Notes: generated by a model from the letters alone, not told the origin. 64,000 nt of DNA from Anaerolineaceae bacterium (GCA_002699585.1 PABP01000038.1:62001-126000), one strand, 5' to 3'. Positions 9,233 to 18,977 are shown, counted from the first letter of the stretch. Numbers and translations: made by a program.

Positions 9233-10450
9233 ATGAAACGCAACACATTTTTCACGGTTCTGGTTCTGATCGCCTTATTCGCAGTCAACAACACAATATT
9301 CGCACAGGAAAATGAAGAGGAAAGTACTGGCATTCGTCCTGATGCACCGTCGTATGCTATTCGCGGACCGTATGCTGTCGGGACAATGGAAATGGTCGTA
9401 GACAATGATGAACGGCCATTGCCATTCACAATCTGGTATCCAGCGCTAAATCCGGATAACCTGGAACAAGCGCACACCTATGTGATGAATTACCCAGGTG
9501 CCCTCGTAGGACTAGAAGCACTGGGCCACGCCCTGTTCGAAGCCGACCCTAATCCGGCTGACGGTCCATATCCGCTATTTATCTATGCACATGGTTTCGG
9601 GGGCGTTCGCGCAGGTTATATTGCCTTTATGGAACAACTCGCCTCACGTGGTTTTGTCGCTATTGCGGCAGATCATGTTGGCACAACCATCGCTGTTGAC
9701 CTGAGTTCACCAGATGCTGTTTGGCCCGCCTTGTATACGGTTCCACAGGATTTTAGCTTGTTGATCGACTACGCCGATGTACTTAATAGTAACGGCCTTT
9801 TGAAATCTATGATCGATACAGAGCGGGTAGCCGTTGGCGGGCACTCCGCAGGTGGGTTTTCATCCTTAATAGCAGCAGGTGGATTGCTCGAACTGAACTA
9901 TCTGGCGGATGAATGCGCGAATGGTGCACAGCTCAACGATTGTGAGTTCTTTGTACCCTATTTGCAGGAGATTGCTGAATCACTTGGGCTGGATGCACCG
10001 CCCGAAGGCTTATGGCCATCGGTTCGTGACGAACGTATTGATGCCGTCATTCCAATGGCACCCGATCAAGTTCTCTTCGGCACAGAAGGTCTGGGACAGG
10101 TGAGCGTTCCATCACTCTATTTTGTTGGTAGCGGTGACCAGCTCATACCGCCAGATGTATACAATACCTGGTTCCCAACATTAGGCAGTGAAACGGCATA
10201 CATGGTCGAACTGGAGAATGCATCACATAGCATATATGTGAACAGTTGCGACACTATACCGATGATGGTTGATTGGGGTGCATTCGGCGTATGCGCAGAC
10301 CCAGTATGGGATCGAAACCGCGCGCATGACGTCATTGATCACTATCTGACCGCGTTCCTCCTTTGGCAGCTAAATGGTGACGAGGATGCCGCAAAGATCT
10401 TTGAGGCGGGTGCAGAGCGTTTTCCAGGCGTCAATGTCATTAACAAGTGA
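9233..10450 (+). CDS. Secreted alpha/beta hydrolase (PAF-acetylhydrolase / dienelactone hydrolase-like)
   Basis: 405 residues with a Sec signal peptide (1-24, ending TIFAQ). The alpha/beta-hydrolase features are complete: oxyanion motif HGFGG (120-124), nucleophile elbow GHSAG (203-207, S205), acid D302 in the GSGDQLIPP loop, and H332 in ASHSIY. The layout, with an N-terminal FTIWYPA strand, matches platelet-activating-factor acetylhydrolase-like or chlorophyllase-like esterases. The natural substrate is probably an ester or lipid, but this is not determinable here. It lies 56 bp after the large kinase gene on the same strand with its own SD (TAGGAG), so co-transcription is possible. A strong terminator follows at 10588. 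Confidence 0.88.
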   Translation: MKRNTFFTVLVLIALFAVNNTIFAQENEEESTGIRPDAPSYAIRGPYAVGTMEMVVDNDERPLPFTIWYPALNPDNLEQAHTYVMNYPGALVGLEALGHALFEADPNPADGPYPLFIYAHGFGGVRAGYIAFMEQLASRGFVAIAADHVGTTIAVDLSSPDAVWPALYTVPQDFSLLIDYADVLNSNGLLKSMIDTERVAVGGHSAGGFSSLIAAGGLLELNYLADECANGAQLNDCEFFVPYLQEIAESLGLDAPPEGLWPSVRDERIDAVIPMAPDQVLFGTEGLGQVSVPSLYFVGSGDQLIPPDVYNTWFPTLGSETAYMVELENASHSIYVNSCDTIPMMVDWGAFGVCADPVWDRNRAHDVIDHYLTAFLLWQLNGDEDAAKIFEAGAERFPGVNVINK

Positions 10451-10587
10451 GTGAAGGCGGATCGATTTTGTATCATTTTCTGGCCAACAATAGCAAACTT
10501 GAGGGGCTCAATAACGTAAACGTATTCGCCTGATACCTCAAGTTTAGATCCTATAATCCATTTATCAAACTTTTGTCAACCGCAATG

Positions 10588-10624
10588 CCCGCCAGAAGCA
10601 GATGCACCTGGCGGGTGTTTTTAT
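10588..10624 (+). terminator. Rho-independent terminator
   Basis: Perfect 8-bp stem CCCGCCAG (10588-10595) / CTGGCGGG (10608-10615) with a 12-nt loop, followed by TGTTTTTA. It lies 138 nt after the hydrolase stop codon and would end transcripts from 9233-10450. Confidence 0.8.
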
Positions 10625-11066
10625 TTGCAAATATATTACTGGCCTACCAAGTGTTTTACTAAGCAGGTGGCCATTATCCCATCGGTGTTTTTGCATGGTA
10701 TCTCGAGGTAGGTAATGTTCGCATGCAATGTGCATTTTGATCTTCCCCAAGTTTCGTGGACAAGCGAAATGTCCAATATAATTGAAAAAGGGACGAGTCT
10801 ATGGGACGCAAAAACAAACGATATAGGGAAGCATGCAAGCATGATGTGCTAGAGATGGCGCGAGCATGGACATTAGCAATTCCGCCTCCAATACACGACT
10901 TTAGATGCGACCAAACGCGAGATTGTTGAAGGGGTAATGCAAGCAGCCCAATAGACGTCAAAACTGCTTGGCTACTAATGCGCTACTTTGCCATGTAGTT
11001 GTCAATCGGTGTACAGTTAGCCTTATGAGTGGCAACGAGAGACAATCAAATGTTATAAAAGAAGAT
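10625..11066. other. Intergenic region, nothing firm
   Basis: Apart from the possible transposase fragment at 10801-10929, no gene, hairpin or repeat could be supported. Open frames on the minus strand (10565-10961) overlap one another in different frames and match no family I recognise. Confidence 0.3.
10801..10929 (+). pseudogene. Possible transposase OrfA N-terminal fragment
   Basis: A 42-codon frame starts MGRKNKRYREACKHDVLEMAR, minus its last residue here, and then degenerates. The opening resembles the helix-turn-helix start of IS3-type OrfA proteins (basic start, then a K-x-x-V-x-x-A-R helix). The frame stops early and no OrfB, inverted repeat or target duplication was seen. This is weak evidence; it may be chance. 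Confidence 0.25.
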
Positions 11067-12005
11067 CTATCTTATGTGTTGCCTTAATATCTCGGTCGTT
11101 CTCTGCACCGCTTCTTCAAGAGGCGTTTCGTAGACATGGCTGAACACCTGTTTGAGTTGGGAATCATCAAAACCTTCGGGGAATGGTAGCCTTGTGTCTC
11201 CAACAGTAATTGTGACTTCAGGGAAGAGTTTCATTATGGTATCTGCGACATGCTGTACCGTAATAGGCGGGGTACCCAGATTAAAGCTATACGCACCAGA
11301 TAGTGGTAATTCAGCAGCCATGATGAACTGCTGAGCAACATCTGAAGCGAATTGAAACTGCATCTTTCCGCTAAAGGAAATATGATAGTCCTCTTTTTTC
11401 ACAGCAGCATACATAGCTTTTGTAGGTTCACTCGTTAGCCCCTGATCACGACCGGGCCCATATACTGTGTACGGACGTAGGGCAGTGCTCGATAGACGAT
11501 AATCACGCCAGTATACTTCAGCAATTCCTTCATTTGCGACTTTGAAAACGCCATATAGCGTTTGTGGCATCATTGGAGCGTCATGTGGCAAGATATCCGT
11601 CGTGTATTGATTGGGCGAACCATAGACAGCAATGGATGAAGCGTAAGCAATGTGCTGCAAGCCAGCATTGCGGGCGCCTTCAAAAACATTCATCGTTCCG
11701 GTAACATTGACTTGCGCACCCAAAATCGGATTTGCTTTGCACATTGGGACCTGTAGAGCAGCTAAGTGAATAATGTGCGTGATTTCATTCTCTGCAATAA
11801 CCTGTCGAACCTGAGCACTATCCGTGAGATCGCCCGTCAGAAAGGTGATTGCTGCTTTCTCTTCGTCTGTCATCAACAAGTCAAGCCGACTCTGATCCAC
11901 GCTCAAATCAAAACTGACCACAGATTTGCCTTGTTGTTGTAAGTGATAAAGCGTCCATGCACCTATACAGCCCATTGCACCGGTAACAAGGTATTTAGAC
12001 ATCAT
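11067..12005 (-). CDS. NAD(P)-dependent epimerase/dehydratase (extended SDR family)
   Basis: 312-residue Rossmann-fold protein. The N-terminal nucleotide motif is GAMGCIG (9-15), followed by an acidic residue at the end of strand 2 (SFDLS, 31-35). The catalytic set is a Ser at 123/124 (YASS), Y151 and K155 (YGVFK). The PYTVYGPGRDQG stretch and a GAYSFNLG region are typical of UDP-glucose 4-epimerase-like enzymes. The substrate, probably a nucleotide sugar, is not predictable. Two adjacent ATGs exist; AGAGGTG upstream serves either. It is a single-gene unit, convergent with the hydrolase at 9233 and downstream of a kinase gene on the same strand but more than 440 bp away. Confidence 0.88.
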   Translation of the reverse strand: MMSKYLVTGAMGCIGAWTLYHLQQQGKSVVSFDLSVDQSRLDLLMTDEEKAAITFLTGDLTDSAQVRQVIAENEITHIIHLAALQVPMCKANPILGAQVNVTGTMNVFEGARNAGLQHIAYASSIAVYGSPNQYTTDILPHDAPMMPQTLYGVFKVANEGIAEVYWRDYRLSSTALRPYTVYGPGRDQGLTSEPTKAMYAAVKKEDYHISFSGKMQFQFASDVAQQFIMAAELPLSGAYSFNLGTPPITVQHVADTIMKLFPEVTITVGDTRLPFPEGFDDSQLKQVFSHVYETPLEEAVQRTTEILRQHIR

Positions 12006-12452
12006 GACACCTCTACAAGTCGATTAGACAACTGGCCAAGCCCTTTGATCTTTATAATGCAGACGTGAACGGCTTTCGTCCACTGGCATACGTTAGCCGA
12101 GTGGCCACGAATGTGCCCTTCGCACGTAAGAATATCAACATAGTTTTGGCCGTTTGATTGATACATGACAAATTTCAAGCTGCATCTGCCTTATTGTGAC
12201 ACAAAGTAGACAATAAACTGGTCAACATATCCATATTTGGTATTCAATACCCGAATCCCGACGCGGCCCATGTTATGGTTGCTTTGTTTCCCAGTTCTTC
12301 TCAACGAGCGGTATTCACCCAATAAAATGGAGTGTGTTGATTTCGAAGCTAGAATAGGAATACAGGAAGGAATCTAAACCTCGCGCATTCATCGCTAAAC
12401 TGAGGAACCTCAGCTTACTTAGCGCTACTCAATGCATCCAGAGTAAGCTGAT
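12006..12452. other. Intergenic region with two adjacent inverted repeats
   Basis: No gene seen. Just past the end of the minus-strand kinase gene are a 9-bp inverted repeat, CAGCTTACT (12411-12419) / AGTAAGCTG (12442-12450), and directly beside it CTGAGG-AA-CCTCAG (12400-12413). They could form a transcription-ending structure for the kinase operon, but there is no T-run on either strand. Confidence 0.4.
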
Positions 12453-13526
12453 TCATGCGATAGGCAATTCAAAGTAAAACAAACTACCCTGGCCCGTTTC
12501 ACTTTCCACCCCAACCTGGCCGCCGAGTTTATCGACAATTCTCCTCACAATGGACAACCCAAGCCCATGCCCATTGGCTCGAATCTTATCAAGCCTTGTA
12601 AACTCGGTAAATAATGTCGCCTGTTCGGGTTGCGTTAGGCCTGGACCGTTATCGCGAACCCAGAAACATGCCAGATTGTCTTGAAGCACATCAGCACCGA
12701 CCTCTATAAGTGCGGGTGTTCCGCCGTACTTCATGGCATTGCTAAGATAATTGATCCATACTTCTTCGATCCAGGGACCGTAACCCAACGCCGTAGGCCA
12801 CTCTGATTGAATAAAGAGTTCCGCCTGGTATTGATCAATCATTGCATGTAAGCGATCAACCGTGTGTTGGACGATGTTCCCCATATCATGAATCGGCGAA
12901 ATATCGACATCCTCTTTGCGCACGCTTGAGAGCAAAAGCAGCTCGTCAATAATGTTGACCATTCGATATGCCGTCTGCGACCCAATCTGAAACAAATCAT
13001 CAGGCAACTTATCACCTTGTTCAGCATCCATCTTTTGCATCTCGAACAGGCTAATCAAGATAGATAAGGGATTTTTTAGGTCGTGTGCTACGGTATGGGC
13101 AAAGGCTTCCAATTCTTGATTTTGTTTCTGCAACTGCTGACGCATTGCGCGTAAGCTAAGATGCGTTTCTACACGAGCAAGGACTTCTTCTACCTGGAAG
13201 GGTTTTGTGATGTAATCTACGCCCCCCACGGCAAAGGCCTGTACTTTGTCAAACACTTCATCCAATGCGCTCACAAAGATGACCGGAATATCATTGACGA
13301 GATCAATCATTTTTAGCTGTCTACACACCTCAAATCCATCAAGCTCTGGCATAAGGATGTCTAGCAAAATCAGGTCAGGCGGAGATTTCATAATGCTGCT
13401 AATCGCTAACTGGCCATTGGGCGCAGGACGAACAACATAGCCCTGCTCGCTTAGCATATTTACTAACAATCGCAAGTTCTCAGGTGTGTCATCCACAACA
13501 ACGATGGATTTTGGGTCTGGACTCAT
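12453..13526 (-). CDS. Response regulator-histidine kinase (REC-HisKA-HATPase), cytoplasmic
   Basis: 357 residues with no membrane segment. An N-terminal receiver domain has the acidic pair D12/D13, phospho-acceptor D56 (LILLDILMP) and K108 (TKPF). A short coiled coil leads to a HisKA domain with H148 in VAHDLKNPLS and a HATPase_c domain with the N box (NYLSNAMKYGG), a DNGPGL G1 box and GHGLGLSIV. All catalytic motifs look intact. The start codon overlaps the stop of the large hybrid kinase upstream by 4 bp (ATGA-type), so the two are translationally coupled and probably form one phosphorelay, with the hybrid kinase passing phosphate to, or sensing with, this REC-kinase. No DNA-binding output domain is present. 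Confidence 0.92.
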   Translation of the reverse strand: MSPDPKSIVVVDDTPENLRLLVNMLSEQGYVVRPAPNGQLAISSIMKSPPDLILLDILMPELDGFEVCRQLKMIDLVNDIPVIFVSALDEVFDKVQAFAVGGVDYITKPFQVEEVLARVETHLSLRAMRQQLQKQNQELEAFAHTVAHDLKNPLSILISLFEMQKMDAEQGDKLPDDLFQIGSQTAYRMVNIIDELLLLSSVRKEDVDISPIHDMGNIVQHTVDRLHAMIDQYQAELFIQSEWPTALGYGPWIEEVWINYLSNAMKYGGTPALIEVGADVLQDNLACFWVRDNGPGLTQPEQATLFTEFTRLDKIRANGHGLGLSIVRRIVDKLGGQVGVESETGQGSLFYFELPIA

Positions 13527-16500
13527 TCGGCCTGGACTTCCTTCAAATAGGCTAACAGTTCGTCAAAATCAAACCGATCCACGATGCTTTCAAGTGCATC
13601 TGCGAGCGGTTGATGAAGGCTTGCAATACTTTGGATAATATCACCAAGCCGCGATATATCACCTAATTCAACGTTCTCATGCAGGCTCCTGACCAAATCA
13701 TTAGGCACAGTTGCCAAGGCACTGAGGAGGTCATCCTTTGAGAGTTCAGGCCGGACTGCGTCGTTGACTCCCGCTGGCTGCTCCGTAATGAAACGTACAT
13801 TGATTTGCTGTCGGAGCACATTGAACATGTCCTCGGCCTTTATAGGCTTGCGCAAAAAGTCATCACAACCAGAAGACATAACTCTCGCGCTATCTTCTTC
13901 CCCAACGCTGGCCGTCAGGGCGACGATTTTCATGGACTGCCCCCAGGAGGCTGCTCTTATTTGTTGGACCGCCTCTATGCCATCTATTATCGGCATATAA
14001 ATATCCATCCAGATGAGATGCGGCCTGAAAGATTGAGCTATCGCAACCGCTTCTTCACCATTTTCAGCCTCTCGCATTATAAAGCCGAGGGGTTCCAAAA
14101 GCCTCACAAGCAGTTGGCGATTCTCCCAAATATCATCCACTACCAGGATTCGATATGGCGGCTGACCCGGTTCCAGTCCAATAACCTGAGGCCCATGCGC
14201 AACCGATTGGATAGCAGGTTGTGAAACCACATTACAAGCCACTTCAAGTGTAAAGGTTGTCCCTCGCCCTACCTGGCTTTCAACGTGGATATCACCGCCC
14301 ATCATTTGGGCAAAGCGGCGACTAATCGATAATCCCAGGCCCGTCCCTTCAGCAGCCTGGATACCGATAGAGGTCTGCGAAAATGCCTTAAACAGATCGC
14401 TCAATTCGTCATCTGGAATGCCTGGACCTGTATCTTCAACAGTAAAGATCAAGCGTCTTTCGTCTCTGCTGTCACTCTCTCGTTCTATACATTTCGCTGT
14501 CAGGGTGACACGACCCTCTTGCGTAAATTTGATCGCGTTTCCAATTAAGTTGATTAGTGCCTGCCGCAACTTCATCACATCAGCAGACAAGAACTGTGGC
14601 AAAGATTCATGATAAACCACATGCCAGTCCAACAGTTTTTCCCTGGCAGCATACGCAAACATATCTTCGAGTTCATCAAGTAATTGATATAGATCGAAGT
14701 CTTGCTCACTGAGTACCATGCGTCCGGCTTCCAGCTTAGACATATCCAACACTTGATTGATGAGTGCTAGCAAGTGATCGCCACTCTTGAGTATGATGTC
14801 CAGATTACTCATCTCTTCTGGCGGGAGAGACTCGCTTCGTTTGGTCACTTGAGCAAAGCCCAAGATCGCATTGAGCGGTGACCTTAACTCATGGCTCATG
14901 TTCGCCAAAAAGGCAGATTTCGCGCGGTTAGCTGCTTCCGCTGCATCTTTCGCCTTGCGCAACTGGGCCTCGCTGAGTTCCAGCTCTCTCGTTTGGTTGA
15001 TGAGCGCTTTGGTTTTCTCTTTTACTTGTTTTTCCAAGACCTGGCTTCGCCGCTTGAGGTGCTGAACACGCCAGGTATAGGCAAGCCCAAGCGCACCTAG
15101 AATCATAATGGCTGCAAACAATCTGAATTGCCCGGTCGCCCACCAGGGTGGCATAATCCTTAGCGATAGACTTGCCTCGCGGCTGCTCCAAACGCCATCC
15201 CGGTTTGCTGCCTGCACACGGAATGTATATTCACCTGAGGGCAATCTCGGATAGGACGCAAAACGACGGCGGCTATCGGTTTCCGTCCATTCGGTGTCAA
15301 AGTTCTCCAATATGTATCGGTAGTGATTTACGTCCTCAAACATGAAGTTAAACGCAGCGAATTCAAAAGCAACGTAGTTCTGGTCATAATCCAGGGACAC
15401 ATCCGTTGTTAGCCAGATTGGCTCTGTCAACACGGCGTCTTCAGCCGGTACGACAGGTTGATTAAAGAGATCAAACTCGCTGATAATAACGCGGGTCTGG
15501 TAGTTGGATGCCACAATTTGCTCAGGATAAAATGAGGTTACACCGCCACTGCCCCCAAATAGAAGACGGCCATCGGGCGCTTTGGCAACGAGACCACTCT
15601 CAAACTCCATACTCTGTAGGCCATCAAACGCATCGTAGTTTTGGAAGGTTCCGGTCGATGGATCAAAACGAGACAGGCCACGATCAGAGCTTATCCACAG
15701 ATGACCTTCATTGTCCCATTCGATACCCATCAGATTGCTACTGGGCAAGCCATTCTGTTTGGTAAACAAGCTCGTTTCGCCCGTCTGTGGATTCAAATGA
15801 ATCAGCCCACTTTGCGACGCGATCCACATACTGTCTACAGACTCTTCAACAATATCTTCTGTAACGGCATCTGCCCCACGTCCAATCAATGGATAGCGTC
15901 GGTAAGTCTCCGTAGCCATGTCAAAACGAGCTAATCCGTTGAGAGATGTCAGCCACAGGTCACCATTGCTATCAAGGATAGCATTTGTCAGTGGCGGTCT
16001 GACCCGCGCGCCTGTCTCAGCAATCGGGTCGGCTTCAGGGATATCATATCTCGTTACAGAGGTGCGGTCTGAGGTGATATGAAAGATGCCCGTATAATCA
16101 CGTATCACCCAGATGCCATTGGCCTGGTCACCCACAATTTCGACAACTTGCGGCCTAGCTAAACCATGTGGCGGCGGCCGTAAAGGCTGCTGGTCGGTTT
16201 GTGAGTCACGAACCTGTGACTCGTCTGAGCCTCCTTGCGGTGGACCATCGCGCCGAGTCTCGTCATCTGGCAGAGCCATGTCTGGTTGACTGGATAGGTT
16301 TATCCCTTCTGTGATGACCTCATTATGTACATCTACTGACATATCAAATGCAGAAATCTCGCCAGAGGACGGGAAAAGCTGCAACAACTGCGGCTGATTT
16401 CCTCCTATCCATACAACGCCTTCTGGGTCTTGATAGACCGCAGTGATTTCAAAATCTGTAAAGCCGTAGTCGGCAAGTGAATAGAGGACGACTTCTTGCG

Positions 16501-17716
16501 ATCTGAAGTCAAACTCATGAAGCACATTACCAACCCCGACCCAGCCAATATCCGAGCTTGCCATCTCAATGGCTTGAAGCGCCCCTGACACCAAGCTATA
16601 TGGCGCATCTGGGACGAAGTGCCGATACAGTCCAAAGCGATTGTACATGGGGTTATAAACGTCGATTCCGTTGTCGCCGCCAATCCAGATTAAGCCGGAA
16701 TCATCCTGATAAAGCGCGTTGACTTCGTTGTTTTTTAAGCTATCAGTGACAAAGGAGGAAGGTTGTGCGCGATCTATGACCTGACCTGATTCCATGTCGT
16801 ACAGGACAATGCCGTTTGACGTCCCTAACCAGAGCGTACCCCCTGGTTCCGGCTCCAGGATGGCGGTAATAGCCCCCATATCAGCACTGTATTCAAAACC
16901 ATTTGCCTGCTCGTTAAAGACATAGAGGCCTTGCGCTGTACCTAGCCAGATACGCCCGTACTGATCTTGATGAACTGCACTGCTATTGTTCCCCTCATCC
17001 AAGGGAAAATTTGTAAAGGCTTCTGTCGCAAGATCAAATCTATCGACCGAGCGCCCAGCAGCAAACCAAACCTTGGCATCGTCGGTCTCAATAATATCGA
17101 GAAAGGTGGAGCCAGATATATTGTTATCGCGATCATCACTTAAAAGATAATTGTCAAAAGTTGCCGTTGCTGGGTTCATCCTCGATAAGCCAAACATATT
17201 ATTGCTGCCAAACCATATATTGCCCGAACTATCCTGGAACAAGGATCGAACTCGCGAATCAAATATGGGTGGCGCTTCGCCCGCGGTGGGTTCTAGAAAC
17301 AGGTTCCTGATCTCTAGTGTATGAGGGTCAAGCCTTAGGACACCTCCCCCGTCAGTAGCAATCCAGATCCTGCCGGTATCATCTTCCATCAAGGCATTAA
17401 TGTGGTCACGCTGCATGCCTTCAACATCATTGGCATCTGCCTCAAATGTCAAGAAGTCATAGCCGTCATATCGGCTAAGCCCGCCTTCGGTACCAAACCA
17501 CATAAAGCCATTACGATCTTGCATGATGGCGTACACTGTGTTTTGGGCCAAACCATCTTCGGAAGTTAGGTGTTGAAACCGCAACGGAGATTGAAGCTGA
17601 GGAGAAAGCGCTTCTGTATCCAGTTCCTGGGCGGATGATGCACCCGTAACCAGGCAAAAAGATATAACAAGCGTGAAGGCACACAACACGTTCGTCAAAA
17701 GCTTGATGGCGAGCAT
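13523..17716 (-). CDS. Reg_prop two-propeller hybrid sensor histidine kinase with receiver
   Basis: 1397 residues. A signal peptide (about 1-29) precedes a large extracytoplasmic sensor of repeated Reg_prop units (for example GLAQNTVYAIMQDRNGFMWF-type blades, NGDLWLTSLNGLARFD), about residues 45-720. A Y_Y_Y domain follows (about 780-850), then one membrane helix (about 858-878), a coiled coil, HisKA with H942 (SHELRSPLNAIL), HATPase_c (NLIGNAIKFT, DTGPGI, GTGLGLSIS) and a receiver domain with D1238 (IWMDIYMP). The C-terminal 100 residues lack the phospho-histidine of an Hpt domain. The sensor half is like that of polysaccharide-sensing HTCS proteins, but the AraC output domain is missing. 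A Pro/Gln-rich insert lies near residues 480-520. Overlaps the downstream kinase by 4 bp. Confidence 0.92.
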   Translation of the reverse strand: MLAIKLLTNVLCAFTLVISFCLVTGASSAQELDTEALSPQLQSPLRFQHLTSEDGLAQNTVYAIMQDRNGFMWFGTEGGLSRYDGYDFLTFEADANDVEGMQRDHINALMEDDTGRIWIATDGGGVLRLDPHTLEIRNLFLEPTAGEAPPIFDSRVRSLFQDSSGNIWFGSNNMFGLSRMNPATATFDNYLLSDDRDNNISGSTFLDIIETDDAKVWFAAGRSVDRFDLATEAFTNFPLDEGNNSSAVHQDQYGRIWLGTAQGLYVFNEQANGFEYSADMGAITAILEPEPGGTLWLGTSNGIVLYDMESGQVIDRAQPSSFVTDSLKNNEVNALYQDDSGLIWIGGDNGIDVYNPMYNRFGLYRHFVPDAPYSLVSGALQAIEMASSDIGWVGVGNVLHEFDFRSQEVVLYSLADYGFTDFEITAVYQDPEGVVWIGGNQPQLLQLFPSSGEISAFDMSVDVHNEVITEGINLSSQPDMALPDDETRRDGPPQGGSDESQVRDSQTDQQPLRPPPHGLARPQVVEIVGDQANGIWVIRDYTGIFHITSDRTSVTRYDIPEADPIAETGARVRPPLTNAILDSNGDLWLTSLNGLARFDMATETYRRYPLIGRGADAVTEDIVEESVDSMWIASQSGLIHLNPQTGETSLFTKQNGLPSSNLMGIEWDNEGHLWISSDRGLSRFDPSTGTFQNYDAFDGLQSMEFESGLVAKAPDGRLLFGGSGGVTSFYPEQIVASNYQTRVIISEFDLFNQPVVPAEDAVLTEPIWLTTDVSLDYDQNYVAFEFAAFNFMFEDVNHYRYILENFDTEWTETDSRRRFASYPRLPSGEYTFRVQAANRDGVWSSREASLSLRIMPPWWATGQFRLFAAIMILGALGLAYTWRVQHLKRRSQVLEKQVKEKTKALINQTRELELSEAQLRKAKDAAEAANRAKSAFLANMSHELRSPLNAILGFAQVTKRSESLPPEEMSNLDIILKSGDHLLALINQVLDMSKLEAGRMVLSEQDFDLYQLLDELEDMFAYAAREKLLDWHVVYHESLPQFLSADVMKLRQALINLIGNAIKFTQEGRVTLTAKCIERESDSRDERRLIFTVEDTGPGIPDDELSDLFKAFSQTSIGIQAAEGTGLGLSISRRFAQMMGGDIHVESQVGRGTTFTLEVACNVVSQPAIQSVAHGPQVIGLEPGQPPYRILVVDDIWENRQLLVRLLEPLGFIMREAENGEEAVAIAQSFRPHLIWMDIYMPIIDGIEAVQQIRAASWGQSMKIVALTASVGEEDSARVMSSGCDDFLRKPIKAEDMFNVLRQQINVRFITEQPAGVNDAVRPELSKDDLLSALATVPNDLVRSLHENVELGDISRLGDIIQSIASLHQPLADALESIVDRFDFDELLAYLKEVQAE

Positions 17717-17939
17717 ATATGGAACCTTGAGATTGATTTACGAACGGTAGTCAGTATGACTTATTCTATTCTAAGGAATTATTGCCAACGAAGAATTGAG
17801 AGAGCACCTTCTCATTTTCAAATGGGGGAGAATACAGGAATAGGCCAAAAGGTCCAGTAAAAGTTAACCTGTCGACCGACCCCAAAAATGGTTTCTTATA
17901 TTAATCTCAGTTATAGGGACCATCGGGGATAAAACATAA

Positions 17940-18977
17940 ATGGGTAATACTTTTAGGACTATTCACTTGCTGATACAGCTATCGCTAAATCAGCAGCATA
18001 TCGTCCCATTTGTCGACAAAATTGCCAAACGCTATGGACAAAATTGGCATGTATCCGTCATCGGGAAACATGGCGATGGATTCACACTGGCACGTCAAGC
18101 TGTTGATTGTGGGGCTGACCTCGTTATTTGTGTAAGTGACAATCGACGGTTAAATGAGGTTGTCTCAGGACTTTACTTAAGCGACGTTCCTTTGGCTGTT
18201 TTTTCTACTGATTCCATTCTTAGTAGCCAGACAAGCAAACGAACTTCATTTAAATTCCACAGGTATCTGCATCAAGTTGCACTCGGTTTTGGTCAGGTGG
18301 AATGGGTTGATGCGGGTTTGTTAGAAACATTGGTTTTCCTACGATACGTTAAAGTATCGAGTATCGACGTATCAAGCAAGTACAAGCTTATCCAAAGTAA
18401 TGGGACAAGTTCCTCATCGCATGATGGCTATTCTCACAATGGAGCCACGTCAAATGGAGCCACACCCAACGGGGCTGTCGCTGGGTCTGCCAGCAACGGT
18501 GCGACTCACAACGGCATGTTCAATGGTTTTGGTCACAACGGTGCTTCTGCTAATGGGAGGAAACCGGGGCACAATGAGAATGGTACCCCGACCTTACAAC
18601 TGACCATTGATAAACAACCTGTTGCGGTCTGTGGCGAACTCATCACCGTGGCCAACCGACTAAAGCTCGATTCTATTAAGATGAGCAATCAGCAAGATAA
18701 CCTACTCAGTGTTTTGATTTACAACACACTCAAAGAAGGTCCAAAACAAGCCCTAGTGGCAGATGGCAATCAGTCAACAAGAGGCCGCTCATCAGGTGTA
18801 CAAGCAACGGTGGCCCAAGCAAAGATGACTGTGAAGGACTATCGAGGCGCTTACATTCAGATTACCAGTCAGAACGGGTCGCCAATTTTTGTAGATGATG
18901 ACCTCTTTAGTACATCAAGCGTCACTATCAAGAAGTTACGCAAGGCCATACCGCTGCTAAAAATGTCCAGAGGTTAG
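17940..18977 (+). CDS. Degenerate diacylglycerol/sphingosine-kinase-like protein with Asn-Gly-rich linker
   Basis: 345 residues in three parts. Residues 5-95 follow the pattern of the DAGK catalytic domain: GDGFTLARQAV, GADLVICV, LNEVVSGL and DVPLAVF align with family positions. However, the nucleotide-binding GGDGT is replaced by SDNRR (66-70), and the GT-N-D segment by STDSIL. Residues 153-216 are a low-complexity linker rich in NGA/HNG units. Residues 217-345 resemble the C-terminal beta-sandwich of lipid kinases, ending in a small basic helix. Loss of GGDGT argues against kinase activity, so I infer a regulatory or lipid-sensing pseudoenzyme. It stands alone between two signalling operons, divergent from the hybrid kinase. 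The fold assignment rests on pattern reading only. Confidence 0.6.
   Translation: MGNTFRTIHLLIQLSLNQQHIVPFVDKIAKRYGQNWHVSVIGKHGDGFTLARQAVDCGADLVICVSDNRRLNEVVSGLYLSDVPLAVFSTDSILSSQTSKRTSFKFHRYLHQVALGFGQVEWVDAGLLETLVFLRYVKVSSIDVSSKYKLIQSNGTSSSSHDGYSHNGATSNGATPNGAVAGSASNGATHNGMFNGFGHNGASANGRKPGHNENGTPTLQLTIDKQPVAVCGELITVANRLKLDSIKMSNQQDNLLSVLIYNTLKEGPKQALVADGNQSTRGRSSGVQATVAQAKMTVKDYRGAYIQITSQNGSPIFVDDDLFSTSSVTIKKLRKAIPLLKMSRG

Noticed and set aside
13523-17716. Full HTCS regulator with AraC domain
   Set aside because: After the receiver domain there are only about 100 residues with no AraC-type helix-turn-helix.
18403-18591. NG-rich tract considered as a CRISPR-like or minisatellite array
   Set aside because: Units are irregular in length and diverged at DNA level, and the tract is in frame within an open gene.
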